NCBI GenBank assembly: GCA_963557785.1
Contig: CAUWBF010000004.1
Coordinates: 1 to 64,000 of the forward strand
Length of the DNA stretch: 64,000 bases
Source of the DNA: Merdicola sp963557785
Lineage (GTDB): Bacteria; Bacillota; Clostridia; TANB77; CAG-508
Direction: 5' to 3'
In this document: piece by piece, positions 53,898-62,866 of the stretch
Layout of the letters: each line of letters starts with the position of its first letter
Numbering within the stretch: the first letter of the stretch is position 1
Program-made: the position numbers and the translations under genes
The notes under the pieces: generated by a model
Databases searched by the model: none
What the model saw: the letters and a program-made list of their open reading frames with translations, nothing else
Told to the model about the DNA's origin: nothing

Positions 53898-54039
53898 AAA
53901 TTATCATCCTTTCTTCTTAAAAATATAGCATTTTATTAAAAATCGTAAAAGAAATGTATAAGTAAAAATGAATATATAAATTAATATAACCAAACTAATT
54001 AATTCTATTAGAAATATGGTGAATATTTAATGAATTATG

Positions 54040-54068
54040 TTGATAAAAAGTGTGCTATATGTTATGAT
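54040..54068 (+). promoter_or_regulatory. Sigma-A-type promoter of pflB-pflA
   Basis: TTGATA (54040-54045), 17-bp spacer, TATGAT (54063-54068), about 50 bp before the pflB ATG. Confidence 0.7.
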
Positions 54069-54117
54069 TAAAGTGTATGTGAATAATAATTTTTTATTAT
54101 AAAAGGAGGATAAAAAA

Positions 54118-56355
54118 ATGGATTTTAAACAATGGCATGGTTTTAAGAAAAATGGTGAATGGACAAAAGAAATCTGTGTTAGAGATTTTATTCAAGCAAA
54201 TTATACTCCATACTCAGGAGATGAAAGTTTCTTAGCTGATGCAACAGAAAGAACAAATAAATTATGGAATGAAGTTTTAGAACTTTATAAAAAAGAAAGA
54301 GAAAATGGAGGAGTACTAGATGCAGACTGCAAAACACCTTCATCAGTAAATGCTTATGAAGCAGGATATATAGATAAAGATTTAGAACAAATAGTTGGTT
54401 TACAAACAGATAAACCTCTAAAAAGAGCAATAATGCCTAATGGAGGAATAAGAATCGTAGAAAAATCAGCAGAAAGCTATGGATTAAAAGTAGATCCAGA
54501 AACAGCATATATTTATCATAATTTAAGAAAAACTCATAATGATGGAGTTTTTGATGTATATACACCAGATATAAGAGCTGCTAGAAGTTCGCATTTAATT
54601 ACTGGACTTCCAGATGGATATGGAAGAGGAAGAATTATAGGAGACTATAGAAGAGTTGCTTTATATGGTGTAGATGCACTAATTATGGAAAAGAAAGATG
54701 AATTAAATATATTAGACGTAGATGAATTTACAGAAGAAGTAATAAGAAATCGTGAAGAAATAAGCGACCAAATTAAAGCTCTAGAAGCCTTAAAACAAAT
54801 GGCATTAAAATATGGATTTGATATATCAGTACCAGCAGCTAATGCTAAAGAGGCAATTCAATGGCTATACTTTGCATATTTAGCTGCAACAAAAGACCAA
54901 AATGGAGCAGCAATGAGTTTAGGAAGAACTTCTACATTCTTAGATATATATATTCAAAGAGATTTAGAAGATGGAATAATAACAGAAGAAGAAGCTCAAG
55001 AATTAATGGATCATTTCATTATGAAATTAAGATTAATAAGATTTTTAAGAGCACCAGAATACAATGAATTATTCAGTGGAGATCCTGTATGGGTAACAGA
55101 AAGTATTGGAGGAATGGGTGTAGATGGTAGAACATTAGTAACAAAAAATTCATTTAGAGTTTTACACACTTTAACAACATTAGGACCTGCTCCAGAACCA
55201 AATTTAACTGTATTATGGTCAAAAAATTTACCACAAGGATTTAAAAACTTTACAGCGAAATTATCAATCAAAACATCTTCTATTCAATATGAAAACGATG
55301 ATTTAATGAGAATAACTTTAGGAGATGATTATGGTATTGCTTGCTGTGTTTCTGCAATGAAAATAGGAAAACAAATGCAATTCTTTGGTGCTAGAGCAAA
55401 TTTGGCCAAAGCACTATTATATGCAATAAATGGTGGTAGAGATGAAAAATCTGGAAAACAAATAACACCAAAATTTGAACCAATAACATCAGAATATTTA
55501 GAGTATAATGAAGTAATGGAAAAATATGATCAAATGATGGATTATGTTGCAAAAATATATATTAAAGCATTAAATGCAATTCACTATATGCATGATAAAT
55601 ATTCATATGAAGCTCTAGAAATGGCTTTACATGATAAAGATATAATAAGAACAATGGCTTGCGGAATAGCTGGACTTTCAGTTGTAGCAGATTCCCTTTC
55701 TGCAATCAAATATGCAAAAGTAAAAGTCTTAAGAGATGAAACAGGACTAGCTGTTGATTATCAAGTAGAAGGTGATTTTCCAAAATACGGAAATGATGAT
55801 GATAGAGTAGATGAAATAGCAGTTGAATTAGTAAAAACATTTTTAAAGAAATTACAAAAACATGTAACATATAGAGGTTCAAAACACACATTATCAGTAT
55901 TAACAATAACTTCAAATGTTGTATATGGAAAAGCAACAGGAAATACTCCTGATGGAAGAAGAGCTGGAGAACCTTTTGGACCAGGAGCAAATCCTTTACA
56001 TGGAAGAGATATAAACGGAGCTTTAGCTGTAATGAATTCAATAGCTAAATTACCATATGAATATTCAGAAGATGGTATATCTTATACATTCTCTATCACT
56101 CCAGGAACATTAGGAAACGAAATAGAAACAAAGATAAATAATTTAGTAAGTATGTTAGATGGATATTTTATGCAAACAGGTCATCATATAAATGTTAATG
56201 TGTTTGATAGAAGTCTACTTGAAGATGCTATGGAACACCCTGAAAAATATCCTCAATTAACAATTAGAGTATCAGGATATGCAGTTAATTTTATAAAATT
56301 AACAAGAGAACAACAATTAGATGTAATAAACAGAACAATACATGAAAAGATATAG
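54118..56355 (+). CDS. pflB: Formate C-acetyltransferase (pyruvate formate-lyase)
   Basis: A 745-aa glycyl radical enzyme. The active-site cysteine pair is Cys409-Cys410 in GIACCVSAM and the glycyl radical Gly720 is in RVSGYAVNF, followed by LTREQQLDVINRT. It converts pyruvate and CoA to acetyl-CoA and formate and works only without oxygen. The CC pair separates it from other glycyl radical enzymes. The ATG follows AAAGGAGGATAAAAAA. pflA follows directly. Confidence 0.98.
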   Translation: MDFKQWHGFKKNGEWTKEICVRDFIQANYTPYSGDESFLADATERTNKLWNEVLELYKKERENGGVLDADCKTPSSVNAYEAGYIDKDLEQIVGLQTDKPLKRAIMPNGGIRIVEKSAESYGLKVDPETAYIYHNLRKTHNDGVFDVYTPDIRAARSSHLITGLPDGYGRGRIIGDYRRVALYGVDALIMEKKDELNILDVDEFTEEVIRNREEISDQIKALEALKQMALKYGFDISVPAANAKEAIQWLYFAYLAATKDQNGAAMSLGRTSTFLDIYIQRDLEDGIITEEEAQELMDHFIMKLRLIRFLRAPEYNELFSGDPVWVTESIGGMGVDGRTLVTKNSFRVLHTLTTLGPAPEPNLTVLWSKNLPQGFKNFTAKLSIKTSSIQYENDDLMRITLGDDYGIACCVSAMKIGKQMQFFGARANLAKALLYAINGGRDEKSGKQITPKFEPITSEYLEYNEVMEKYDQMMDYVAKIYIKALNAIHYMHDKYSYEALEMALHDKDIIRTMACGIAGLSVVADSLSAIKYAKVKVLRDETGLAVDYQVEGDFPKYGNDDDRVDEIAVELVKTFLKKLQKHVTYRGSKHTLSVLTITSNVVYGKATGNTPDGRRAGEPFGPGANPLHGRDINGALAVMNSIAKLPYEYSEDGISYTFSITPGTLGNEIETKINNLVSMLDGYFMQTGHHINVNVFDRSLLEDAMEHPEKYPQLTIRVSGYAVNFIKLTREQQLDVINRTIHEKI

Positions 56356-56417
56356 GAGTATCAATATGCAGAATATAGATAGAGAAACTCGGAGCTCGTA
56401 TACATTCTTTTGAAAGT

Positions 56418-57098
56418 ATGGGCGCTGTAGATGGACCAGGTATTAGATATGTTATATTTATGCAAGGATGCCCACTTGAATGCAAGTATTGTCAAAATAG
56501 GGATACGTGGGATATTCAAGGTGGACAAGTTTATAGTATAGAAGATATTTTAGAAAAAATATTAAGATATAAAAATTATATGTATGCATCTAATGGAGGA
56601 GTTACAATTAGTGGGGGAGAACCTTTACTACAACCAAGATTTTTAATAAATTTATTTAAAGAATTAAAGAGAAATAATATTCATACAGCAATAGATACAT
56701 CAGGTATGGTAGAAATAACAGAAGATATTAAAGAATTAATAGACTTAACTGATTTGATTCTTTTAGACATAAAATGTATAAATGATGATATATGTAAGGA
56801 TTTAACAGGAAAATCAAATAAAAAAGAACTGGAGTTTGCGAAATATTTAAGTGATAACAATAAAGATATGTGGATAAGACAAGTTCTAATTCCAACAATT
56901 ACAGATAAAAAAGAAGATTTAATTGAATTAAAAAAGTTTATAAATACTTTAAAAACTGTAAAAAAAGTTGAAATTTTACCTTACCATGATATGGGAAAAT
57001 TTAAATGGGAAAATATGAATTTAAAATATGAATTAAATGATATTAGAACAGCAAATTTTGAAGATGTAGAAAGAGCAAAAAGAATATTAGAAATATAA
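56418..57098 (+). CDS. pflA: Pyruvate formate-lyase-activating enzyme, N-terminus frameshifted
   Basis: A radical SAM enzyme with the cluster motif CPLECKYC (CxxxCxxC) near the start and GGVTISGGEPLLQ near 57, which installs the glycyl radical on PflB. The first ATG in this frame (56418) gives 226 aa but lacks the conserved N-terminal GRIHSFES. That segment is present just upstream in the same frame as GARIHSFES, with no start codon before a stop. A good start, ATG 56366 behind TAGGAGTATCAAT, opens the neighbouring frame (MQNIDRE). Dropping one base between 56369 and 56388 joins them, so the gene is frameshifted or there is an assembly error. Confidence 0.9.
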   Translation: MGAVDGPGIRYVIFMQGCPLECKYCQNRDTWDIQGGQVYSIEDILEKILRYKNYMYASNGGVTISGGEPLLQPRFLINLFKELKRNNIHTAIDTSGMVEITEDIKELIDLTDLILLDIKCINDDICKDLTGKSNKKELEFAKYLSDNNKDMWIRQVLIPTITDKKEDLIELKKFINTLKTVKKVEILPYHDMGKFKWENMNLKYELNDIRTANFEDVERAKRILEI

Positions 57099-57139
57099 AA
57101 ATACGGCAGATAAACTTAATTTATCTGCCGTATTTTTTA
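57097..57139. terminator. Bidirectional terminator between pflA and the permease gene
   Basis: AAAATACGGCAGATAAA pairs with TTTATCTGCCGTATTTT, a 17-bp stem around a short loop, with T runs both ways. Confidence 0.9.
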
Positions 57140-58018
57140 TATTTTTAGACCAATTAATTCAAAAAATATTCCAACAAATACTCCTATTAAATATAGTAAA
57201 ATAGCAATTTTAATATTTTCTTTAGTATTTTTATTTGATTTAAATAAAACTAAAATTCCAACTCCAGAACCTACTAATAATCCAGATAATAATGTAGATA
57301 TAGTAATACTTCCAGATAAATATAACTGAGTAAGAACAACAGATGAAGCACAATTTGGAATTAATCCAATAATTCCTGCAATAATAGGACCTAAAAATGG
57401 GATGCTGGTAATTAAATTAGAAATATTATCTTTTCCTATTATTTCAAATAATGCATTTAATAATAATGTAACAATAAAAATATAAATGAAAATATTTAGT
57501 GTGTGTTTTATAGAAGATATTAAAATACTATTTTCACAACCGCAATGTTCATGTTCACACATATGTGAGATTTCAGTGTTTACATCTTCTTCAGGAGTTT
57601 TCTTACTACTCTTTAAAAATGTATGTATTATAAAATCAATTAAAAATCCAAATATTATTGCTACAATTAATTTTATAGATAATATTTTTAATATAATACC
57701 TATCTCTACAGATTCAGAAATAAAAATAGGTAACATTTCATCAGACGTTGATAAAAATATAGCTATAATTGTACCTAAACTTACTAGCCTATTAGCATAT
57801 AAGTTAGCTGCTGCAGCAGAAAAACCACATTGAGGGAATATTCCTAAAAAACCTCCAATAAGTGGTCCGAATTTTCCGGATTTTTTAATTAATTTTTCAC
57901 TTTTTTTATTAGTTTTATGTTCGATATATTCCATAATAAGATAGGTAATAAATAAAAAAGGTAATAATTTTATACTATCTATTAGGGCATCTACAAAAAT
58001 ATCAATTATAAATTCCAT
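57137..58018 (-). CDS. ArsP_2-type putative heavy-metal permease
   Basis: A 293-aa polytopic membrane protein with two related halves: GPLIGGFLGIFPQCGFSAAA near residue 50 and GPIIAGIIGLIPNCASSVVL near 210, each with a Pro-x-Cys pair. A central loop is rich in His and Cys (MCEHEHCGCE, near 150), suited to metal binding. This matches the 10-TM putative heavy-metal exporter family, often linked to arsenic or manganese but without proven substrate here. Confidence 0.8.
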   Translation of the reverse strand: MEFIIDIFVDALIDSIKLLPFLFITYLIMEYIEHKTNKKSEKLIKKSGKFGPLIGGFLGIFPQCGFSAAAANLYANRLVSLGTIIAIFLSTSDEMLPIFISESVEIGIILKILSIKLIVAIIFGFLIDFIIHTFLKSSKKTPEEDVNTEISHMCEHEHCGCENSILISSIKHTLNIFIYIFIVTLLLNALFEIIGKDNISNLITSIPFLGPIIAGIIGLIPNCASSVVLTQLYLSGSITISTLLSGLLVGSGVGILVLFKSNKNTKENIKIAILLYLIGVFVGIFFELIGLKI

Positions 58019-58109
58019 ATTATTCTCCTACACATTTTAAATAACTATTAAATAATAGCATAAATTACGTAAATTTACAATAACATTATGTAAAATTAAG
58101 TAAAATCTA

Positions 58110-58138
58110 TTGATTTTCTAAAAGTTTTATGTTAGAAT
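58110..58138 (+). promoter_or_regulatory. Promoter of rpsF-ssb-rpsR
   Basis: TTGATT (58110-58115), 17-bp spacer, TAGAAT (58133-58138). An 85-base leader follows, containing a hairpin AAAAAGG/CCTTTTT (58150-58176) that might take part in ribosomal-protein feedback; I see no clear S6:S18 leader motif. Confidence 0.7.
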
Positions 58139-58224
58139 GAACGATGTTAAAAAGGAGAAAAAATTACCTTTTTATCCTTACTCATAATAATATGGGTTAT
58201 ATATCCAAAAGGAGGTGAAAGATA

Positions 58225-58509
58225 ATGAATAAATACGAAAGTATAATCATTATTAATCCATCTGTAGAAGAACAAGGTGTTAAAGAATTAACACAAAGAT
58301 TTACAGATTTGATTAATAAAAATGGAAAAGTTGAATCAGTAGAAGATATGGGAAAAAGAAAACTAGCATATGAAGTTAAGAAAAACAAAGAAGGAACTTA
58401 TGTATTATTTAACTTTGAAGCTAATCCAGATTCAATAGTTGAACTAGAAAGAAATTACAGAATAACAGACGAAATTATTAAATTCATCACTGTAAGAACA
58501 GAAAAATAA
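58225..58509 (+). CDS. rpsF: Ribosomal protein bS6
   Basis: A 94-aa protein, NKYESIIIINPSVEE at the start and DMGKRKLAYEVKKNKEGTYVLFNFEA in the middle, a full bS6. It binds with bS18 in the platform of the small subunit. The ATG follows AAAGGAGGTGAAAGATA. Confidence 0.98.
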   Translation: MNKYESIIIINPSVEEQGVKELTQRFTDLINKNGKVESVEDMGKRKLAYEVKKNKEGTYVLFNFEANPDSIVELERNYRITDEIIKFITVRTEK

Positions 58510-58533
58510 ACCGTAAAAGGAAATGGTGAAAAT

Positions 58534-58959
58534 ATGAATAAAGTTATTTTAATGGGAAGATTAACAAGAGATCCAGAAGTAAGATATACACAAACAAACA
58601 ATACTTTAGTAGCTTCTTTTTCTTTAGCAGTAAATAGAAGATTTGTACGTCAAGGAGAAGAAAGACAAGCAGATTTTATAAATATTGTAGCTTGGGGAAG
58701 AACAGGTGAATTTTGTAGTAAATATTTTAAAAAGGGTCAACAAGTTGGTATAATAGGAAGAATCCAAACAAGAACTTGGGATGATGAACAAGGTCAAAAG
58801 CACTATGCAACAGAAGTTATTGCAGAAGAAACATATTTTGCAGATAGCAAAAGAGAAGCAGAAGCAACTGGTGGATTTGATGCTGCTTTCGGAGCAATGT
58901 CTGATTCATCTATGGGTTCAGAATTTGAAACAACTTCAAACGATGATCTACCATTCTAG
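58534..58959 (+). CDS. ssb: Single-stranded DNA-binding protein
   Basis: A 141-aa protein: an OB fold starting MNKVILMGRLTRDPEVRYTQ, a short acidic/Gly linker and the conserved acidic tip DDLPF that recruits repair proteins. It lies between rpsF and rpsR as in other Firmicutes. Confidence 0.98.
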   Translation: MNKVILMGRLTRDPEVRYTQTNNTLVASFSLAVNRRFVRQGEERQADFINIVAWGRTGEFCSKYFKKGQQVGIIGRIQTRTWDDEQGQKHYATEVIAEETYFADSKREAEATGGFDAAFGAMSDSSMGSEFETTSNDDLPF

Positions 58960-58996
58960 AAGGAAATATCAATTTGAGTAGAAAGGGGGAAGAATA

Positions 58997-59272
58997 ATGG
59001 CAGACAAAAAACAAAATAGAAGAAATAATAGAAATGATGATGATTTCAATCCAAGATTTAGAAAAATGAGAAAGAAAGTTTGTGCTTTATGTGCAGACAA
59101 AGATTTCGTTTTAGATTATAAGGATGCAGATCAATTAAAGAAATTTATAAATGATAAAGGTAAAATATTACCAAGAAGAGCAACAGGTGCTTGTGCAAAA
59201 CATCAAAGAGATATTACATTAGCAGTTAAAAGAGCAAGACACATTGCTATATTACCTTATACACAAAACTAA
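58997..59272 (+). CDS. rpsR: Ribosomal protein bS18
   Basis: A 91-aa protein with a basic N-terminal extension (residues 1-22), paired Cys in KVCALCADK, LKKFINDKGKILPRRATGACAKHQRDI and AVKRARHIAILPYT. The Cys set suggests a zinc-binding (C+) form. The ATG follows AAAGGGGGAAGAATA. Confidence 0.97.
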   Translation: MADKKQNRRNNRNDDDFNPRFRKMRKKVCALCADKDFVLDYKDADQLKKFINDKGKILPRRATGACAKHQRDITLAVKRARHIAILPYTQN

Positions 59273-59287
59273 TAATAATGAGAGATT

Positions 59288-59320
59288 AAAAGAAGACTTT
59301 AAAAAAAGTCTTCTTTTTTT
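59288..59320 (+). terminator. Terminator of rpsF-ssb-rpsR
   Basis: AAAAGAAGACTTT pairs with AAAGTCTTCTTTT, followed by T run. Confidence 0.9.
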
Positions 59321-59337
59321 ACACTTTTTTACAAAAC

Positions 59338-59366
59338 TAGACAAATCAATTAATTAAATATATAAT
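59338..59366 (+). promoter_or_regulatory. Promoter of the alpha-amylase gene
   Basis: TAGACA (59338-59343), 17-bp spacer, perfect TATAAT (59361-59366), 34 bp before the TTG start. Confidence 0.75.
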
Positions 59367-59400
59367 TTAATAAACAAAAGAAAAAGGGAGAGTGAATAGC

Positions 59401-60870
59401 TTGAGTAATATAAATAAAACGATGATGCAGTATTTCGAATGGTATTTAGCAGCAGATGGAGACCTATGGAATAATATTAGTTATAATGCAAGCTATTTAA
59501 GTAATATTGGAATAACATCTGTATGGTTGCCACCAGCATATAAAGGAACTGGTGGAATAAATGATACTGGCTATGGTGTATATGACCTATATGATTTAGG
59601 AGAATTTAATCAAAAAGGAAGCATTTCAACCAAATACGGAACTAAAGAGCAATATATAAATGCAATAAAAAAATTGAGAGGAAATGGAATAGAAGTATAT
59701 GCAGACATAGTCCTAAATCATAAGATGGGTGCAGATGAAACAGAAGAAGTATTTGCCATACAAGATGATGCAAATGACAGAAATATAGATATATCAAATC
59801 CAATAAAAATAAAAGCATGGACTAAATATAATTTTCCAGGAAGAGGAGATACATATTCATCTTTTAAATGGAATTGGACACATTTTCATGGAGTAGATTG
59901 GGATGAAAATACACAAACTTCAGGAATATTTAAATTTTACGGAAAACACTGGGATGAAAAAGTAGATAAAGAAAACGGGAATTTTGATTATTTAATGGGA
60001 GCGGATGTAGATTTAAATAATGTAGATGTAACAGAAGAATTAATAAATTGGGGAAAATGGTACTTAAAAACCACTAATATAGATGGATTTAGATTAGATG
60101 CAGTAAAACATATAAGATCAACATTTTATTATAATTGGCTTACAGAAGTTAGAAAAACAGTGGAAAGGGACTTGTTTGCTGTAGGAGAATATTGGTCAAA
60201 TAATATAGAATCTTTAAAAAATTATATATCTGAAACAAAAGAATGTATGTCATTGTTTGATGTGCCTTTACATTATAATCTTTATAATGCTTCAAATTCA
60301 AATGGACAATATGATATGAGTAAAATATTTGAAAATACTCTTGTTAAAGAAAAACCAGAACTTGCTGTAACATTTGTTGATAATCACGATACGCAACCAG
60401 GACAAGCTTTATGTTCTTGGGTTCAAGATTGGTTTAAGCCATTAGCATATGCTTTAATACTTTTGAGAAAAGATGGATATCCTTGTGTTTTTTATGGAGA
60501 TTATTGTGGTATTCCACATGATAATATAGATTATAAACAGGATATGATTGAAAATTTATTAAAAGCAAGAAAATATTTTGCATATGGAAGACAAAATGAT
60601 TATTTTGATAATCAAAATATCATAGGATGGACAAGAGAAGGAGATTATGAGCATTCTGATTCAGGAATGGCAGTAATTATGTCTGATAATGAAGGCGGAT
60701 GTAAGCAAATGAACGTAGGCTCAAACCTGGCAAATACAGTATTGTATGACTGTACTGGTAATATGAAGGAAACAGTATATGTAGATAATGAAGGGAATGG
60801 AATATTTTACTGTCAAGGTGGCAGTGTATCAGTTTGGATTAAAAAGAATAACATATATGAAAACAAATAA
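59401..60870 (+). CDS. Cytoplasmic-type GH13 alpha-amylase
   Basis: A 489-aa GH13 enzyme: NKTMMQYFEWYLAADG at the start, region I DIVLNHKMGAD, region II GFRLDAVKHI (nucleophile Asp), region III AVGEYW (acid/base Glu) and region IV FVDNHDTQPGQ. This matches the AmyA-type cytoplasmic alpha-amylases. There is no signal peptide. TTG at 59401 is preferred, 10 bp after GGGAG; a GTG at 59392 is too close to that site. Confidence 0.94.
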   Translation: MSNINKTMMQYFEWYLAADGDLWNNISYNASYLSNIGITSVWLPPAYKGTGGINDTGYGVYDLYDLGEFNQKGSISTKYGTKEQYINAIKKLRGNGIEVYADIVLNHKMGADETEEVFAIQDDANDRNIDISNPIKIKAWTKYNFPGRGDTYSSFKWNWTHFHGVDWDENTQTSGIFKFYGKHWDEKVDKENGNFDYLMGADVDLNNVDVTEELINWGKWYLKTTNIDGFRLDAVKHIRSTFYYNWLTEVRKTVERDLFAVGEYWSNNIESLKNYISETKECMSLFDVPLHYNLYNASNSNGQYDMSKIFENTLVKEKPELAVTFVDNHDTQPGQALCSWVQDWFKPLAYALILLRKDGYPCVFYGDYCGIPHDNIDYKQDMIENLLKARKYFAYGRQNDYFDNQNIIGWTREGDYEHSDSGMAVIMSDNEGGCKQMNVGSNLANTVLYDCTGNMKETVYVDNEGNGIFYCQGGSVSVWIKKNNIYENK

Positions 60871-60896
60871 AACTTTGCAAATAGCAAAGTTTTATT
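60866..60896. terminator. Bidirectional terminator after the amylase gene
   Basis: AATAAAACTTTGC pairs with GCAAAGTTTTATT around AAATA; it overlaps the end of the convergent 600-aa gene. Confidence 0.85.
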
Positions 60897-62694
60897 TTAC
60901 TTTAGAATCTTTTTCAAAAACTTTATTGATATCATTTTGTACTGTTTCTTGAGCTATGACTTTTGTTTGTATGTTTTCATTTACAGTTAATTTACCTATA
61001 TCTATAGGTGTTATAATAAAATCTTTGCTTTTAGAATATTCTTGCATTTGAACAACTATAGTTTTAGCAGTTGAAATCAAATCATTTCTTCTTTGAGTTA
61101 ATTCACTATCTCTATGATTAATAACATCATTCATCATTTTATAATAAGGCAATGCTCTATAGTCATTTACTACTTGATTTAAGTTATTTATATTATCCTG
61201 ACCTACTTTATTAGTTAAAGCATTTGAATCTGGCTGAATCATTGCATCGATTATGTCTGAATGAAAAGTATTCATAAATGGTAAAACTACAGAATTTAAT
61301 TGCTCATAGGAGCTAGAGCCACGAGTTTTTGAATTTTGTGGGTCATCAAATAAATAAATTCCTTTATCATGCAAATCGTCTGTAATTTTAATTGCAAGTT
61401 GATGATGTATATTTTCAGATAAGTATTCATTAGGTCTAATATGATGGTTATATTCATCTTCTACTGGTTCATTACTAAATGGATTATTAGATATATTCAT
61501 ATTAATAGAGTCTAAGCCTGTTTTTATGTGAAATTCATTTTCTGATATCTGTTTCATACTTAATTCTACTACATGTAAAATTTCATGTATTGTAAGCACA
61601 TCGCGATATTCTTTTAACATTGCTAATATCGGTAGATGTATTATATTTACATTTTGAAATTCTCCGTTTTCATTTTTAACTACATTTGGAGTTACACAAG
61701 TCATTTTGTGTTTTACAAAATCCATATTAAAACTATCTTCAGAAAGTAAATTTAATGAACTTAGAGTATCAAGGCAGGTTTGATAGTTACCGGTAGATTT
61801 AAAAAATTCACGATCTTCTTGCAAGGTGCAATTAGTTTTAATTGCAGTTACTTGACTTGCCATTTCTGGTGATAAATTAGGATTTACTTTTTCATATGAT
61901 TCATAATAATATTTTTTATTAGGATCTGCCATACGTAATAACTCATATTTTGAATGTACAGGTAAACTAAGCGCTTTGGATACTTGTTCCTTTTCATCTT
62001 CAGGTAGCATAGGTAATAAATCTTCAAAAAACTTTTGAGTATATTTTAAAGATAATTGACTTTTCAATTTATCACATTGAGCGATATAATTTTTTATATC
62101 TTTATGCTCTTTTTTAAATTCTGAAAATTCTTCTTTATACTTTAAAGCAATGTCGTATACTTTATGAATATCAGATAAAGTCTGTTTTCCTTCTTCTGTC
62201 TGAGAAAAAGAATGATAATCTTCTAGAGTAACAGAATATCCTAACTTAGATAAAACATCACAACGATTTTGAAGTTTTCTTCTTGTAGAATAATCTTCTA
62301 AATCTTCTGCAGGATCATCATCAAAAGAAAATATAGGAGAATCATCAGTAAAAGGGCGATAACCAAAATAAGTTTCTAAAATCTGACTATGTTCTTTCTT
62401 TAAATAATAAGTTCCATTCTTATACACTTCATCTGTTATATCTTGAGGTAAATCAATTCCCATATCCTCTAAAAATTTTAATGATAATAAGTCTTCTTTA
62501 TGTCTTATTATAAAGTTATAATAATTATTAACATCCTCGTAAGTAATATATGTATTAATATAAATTGTTTTTAATCTGTCTTGAATAATAGTTCTATTTT
62601 TTTCACCATATACAGCAACAATAGAATCTATTATTTTAGGAGTTAATTCCTCCATAGTTACATTAAATTGTTTTAAAACATCACTATTTATCAT
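60892..62694 (-). CDS. Unknown 600-aa protein with HExxH metalloprotease-like motif
   Basis: I do not recognise the family. It has no signal peptide or membrane helix. Residues 1-260 are helical and charged, with an acidic patch (SFDDDPAEDLEDY near 123-135). LTIHEILHVVE places an HExxH zinc-binding motif at 370-374 and NEYLSE at 422-427 could give the third ligand (Glu), as in gluzincins. The 130 residues after that are helical. So it may be a cytoplasmic zinc peptidase; activity is inference. The ATG is preceded by CAGGAGAAAAATAATAA, and a good promoter lies upstream. Confidence 0.8.
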   Translation of the reverse strand: MINSDVLKQFNVTMEELTPKIIDSIVAVYGEKNRTIIQDRLKTIYINTYITYEDVNNYYNFIIRHKEDLLSLKFLEDMGIDLPQDITDEVYKNGTYYLKKEHSQILETYFGYRPFTDDSPIFSFDDDPAEDLEDYSTRRKLQNRCDVLSKLGYSVTLEDYHSFSQTEEGKQTLSDIHKVYDIALKYKEEFSEFKKEHKDIKNYIAQCDKLKSQLSLKYTQKFFEDLLPMLPEDEKEQVSKALSLPVHSKYELLRMADPNKKYYYESYEKVNPNLSPEMASQVTAIKTNCTLQEDREFFKSTGNYQTCLDTLSSLNLLSEDSFNMDFVKHKMTCVTPNVVKNENGEFQNVNIIHLPILAMLKEYRDVLTIHEILHVVELSMKQISENEFHIKTGLDSINMNISNNPFSNEPVEDEYNHHIRPNEYLSENIHHQLAIKITDDLHDKGIYLFDDPQNSKTRGSSSYEQLNSVVLPFMNTFHSDIIDAMIQPDSNALTNKVGQDNINNLNQVVNDYRALPYYKMMNDVINHRDSELTQRRNDLISTAKTIVVQMQEYSKSKDFIITPIDIGKLTVNENIQTKVIAQETVQNDINKVFEKDSKVK

Positions 62695-62724
62695 TTATTA
62701 TTTTTCTCCTGTGTATTTTTAATA

Positions 62725-62753
62725 AGAATATCATTAAGCTATTGTAAAATCAA
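62725..62753 (-). promoter_or_regulatory. Promoter of the 600-aa gene
   Basis: On the minus strand TTGATT (62753-62748), 17-bp spacer, TATTCT (62730-62725), 31 bp before the ATG. Confidence 0.65.
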
Positions 62754-62866
62754 GTAAATAGATGCAAAATAAAAAAGGTTTTATATGTTCGAAATGGGTA
62801 CAAATATGGCTGTAAATAGTGAGAGATAATATCTAATAAAAATGAGCTTTAAATTAGATTTTTATT

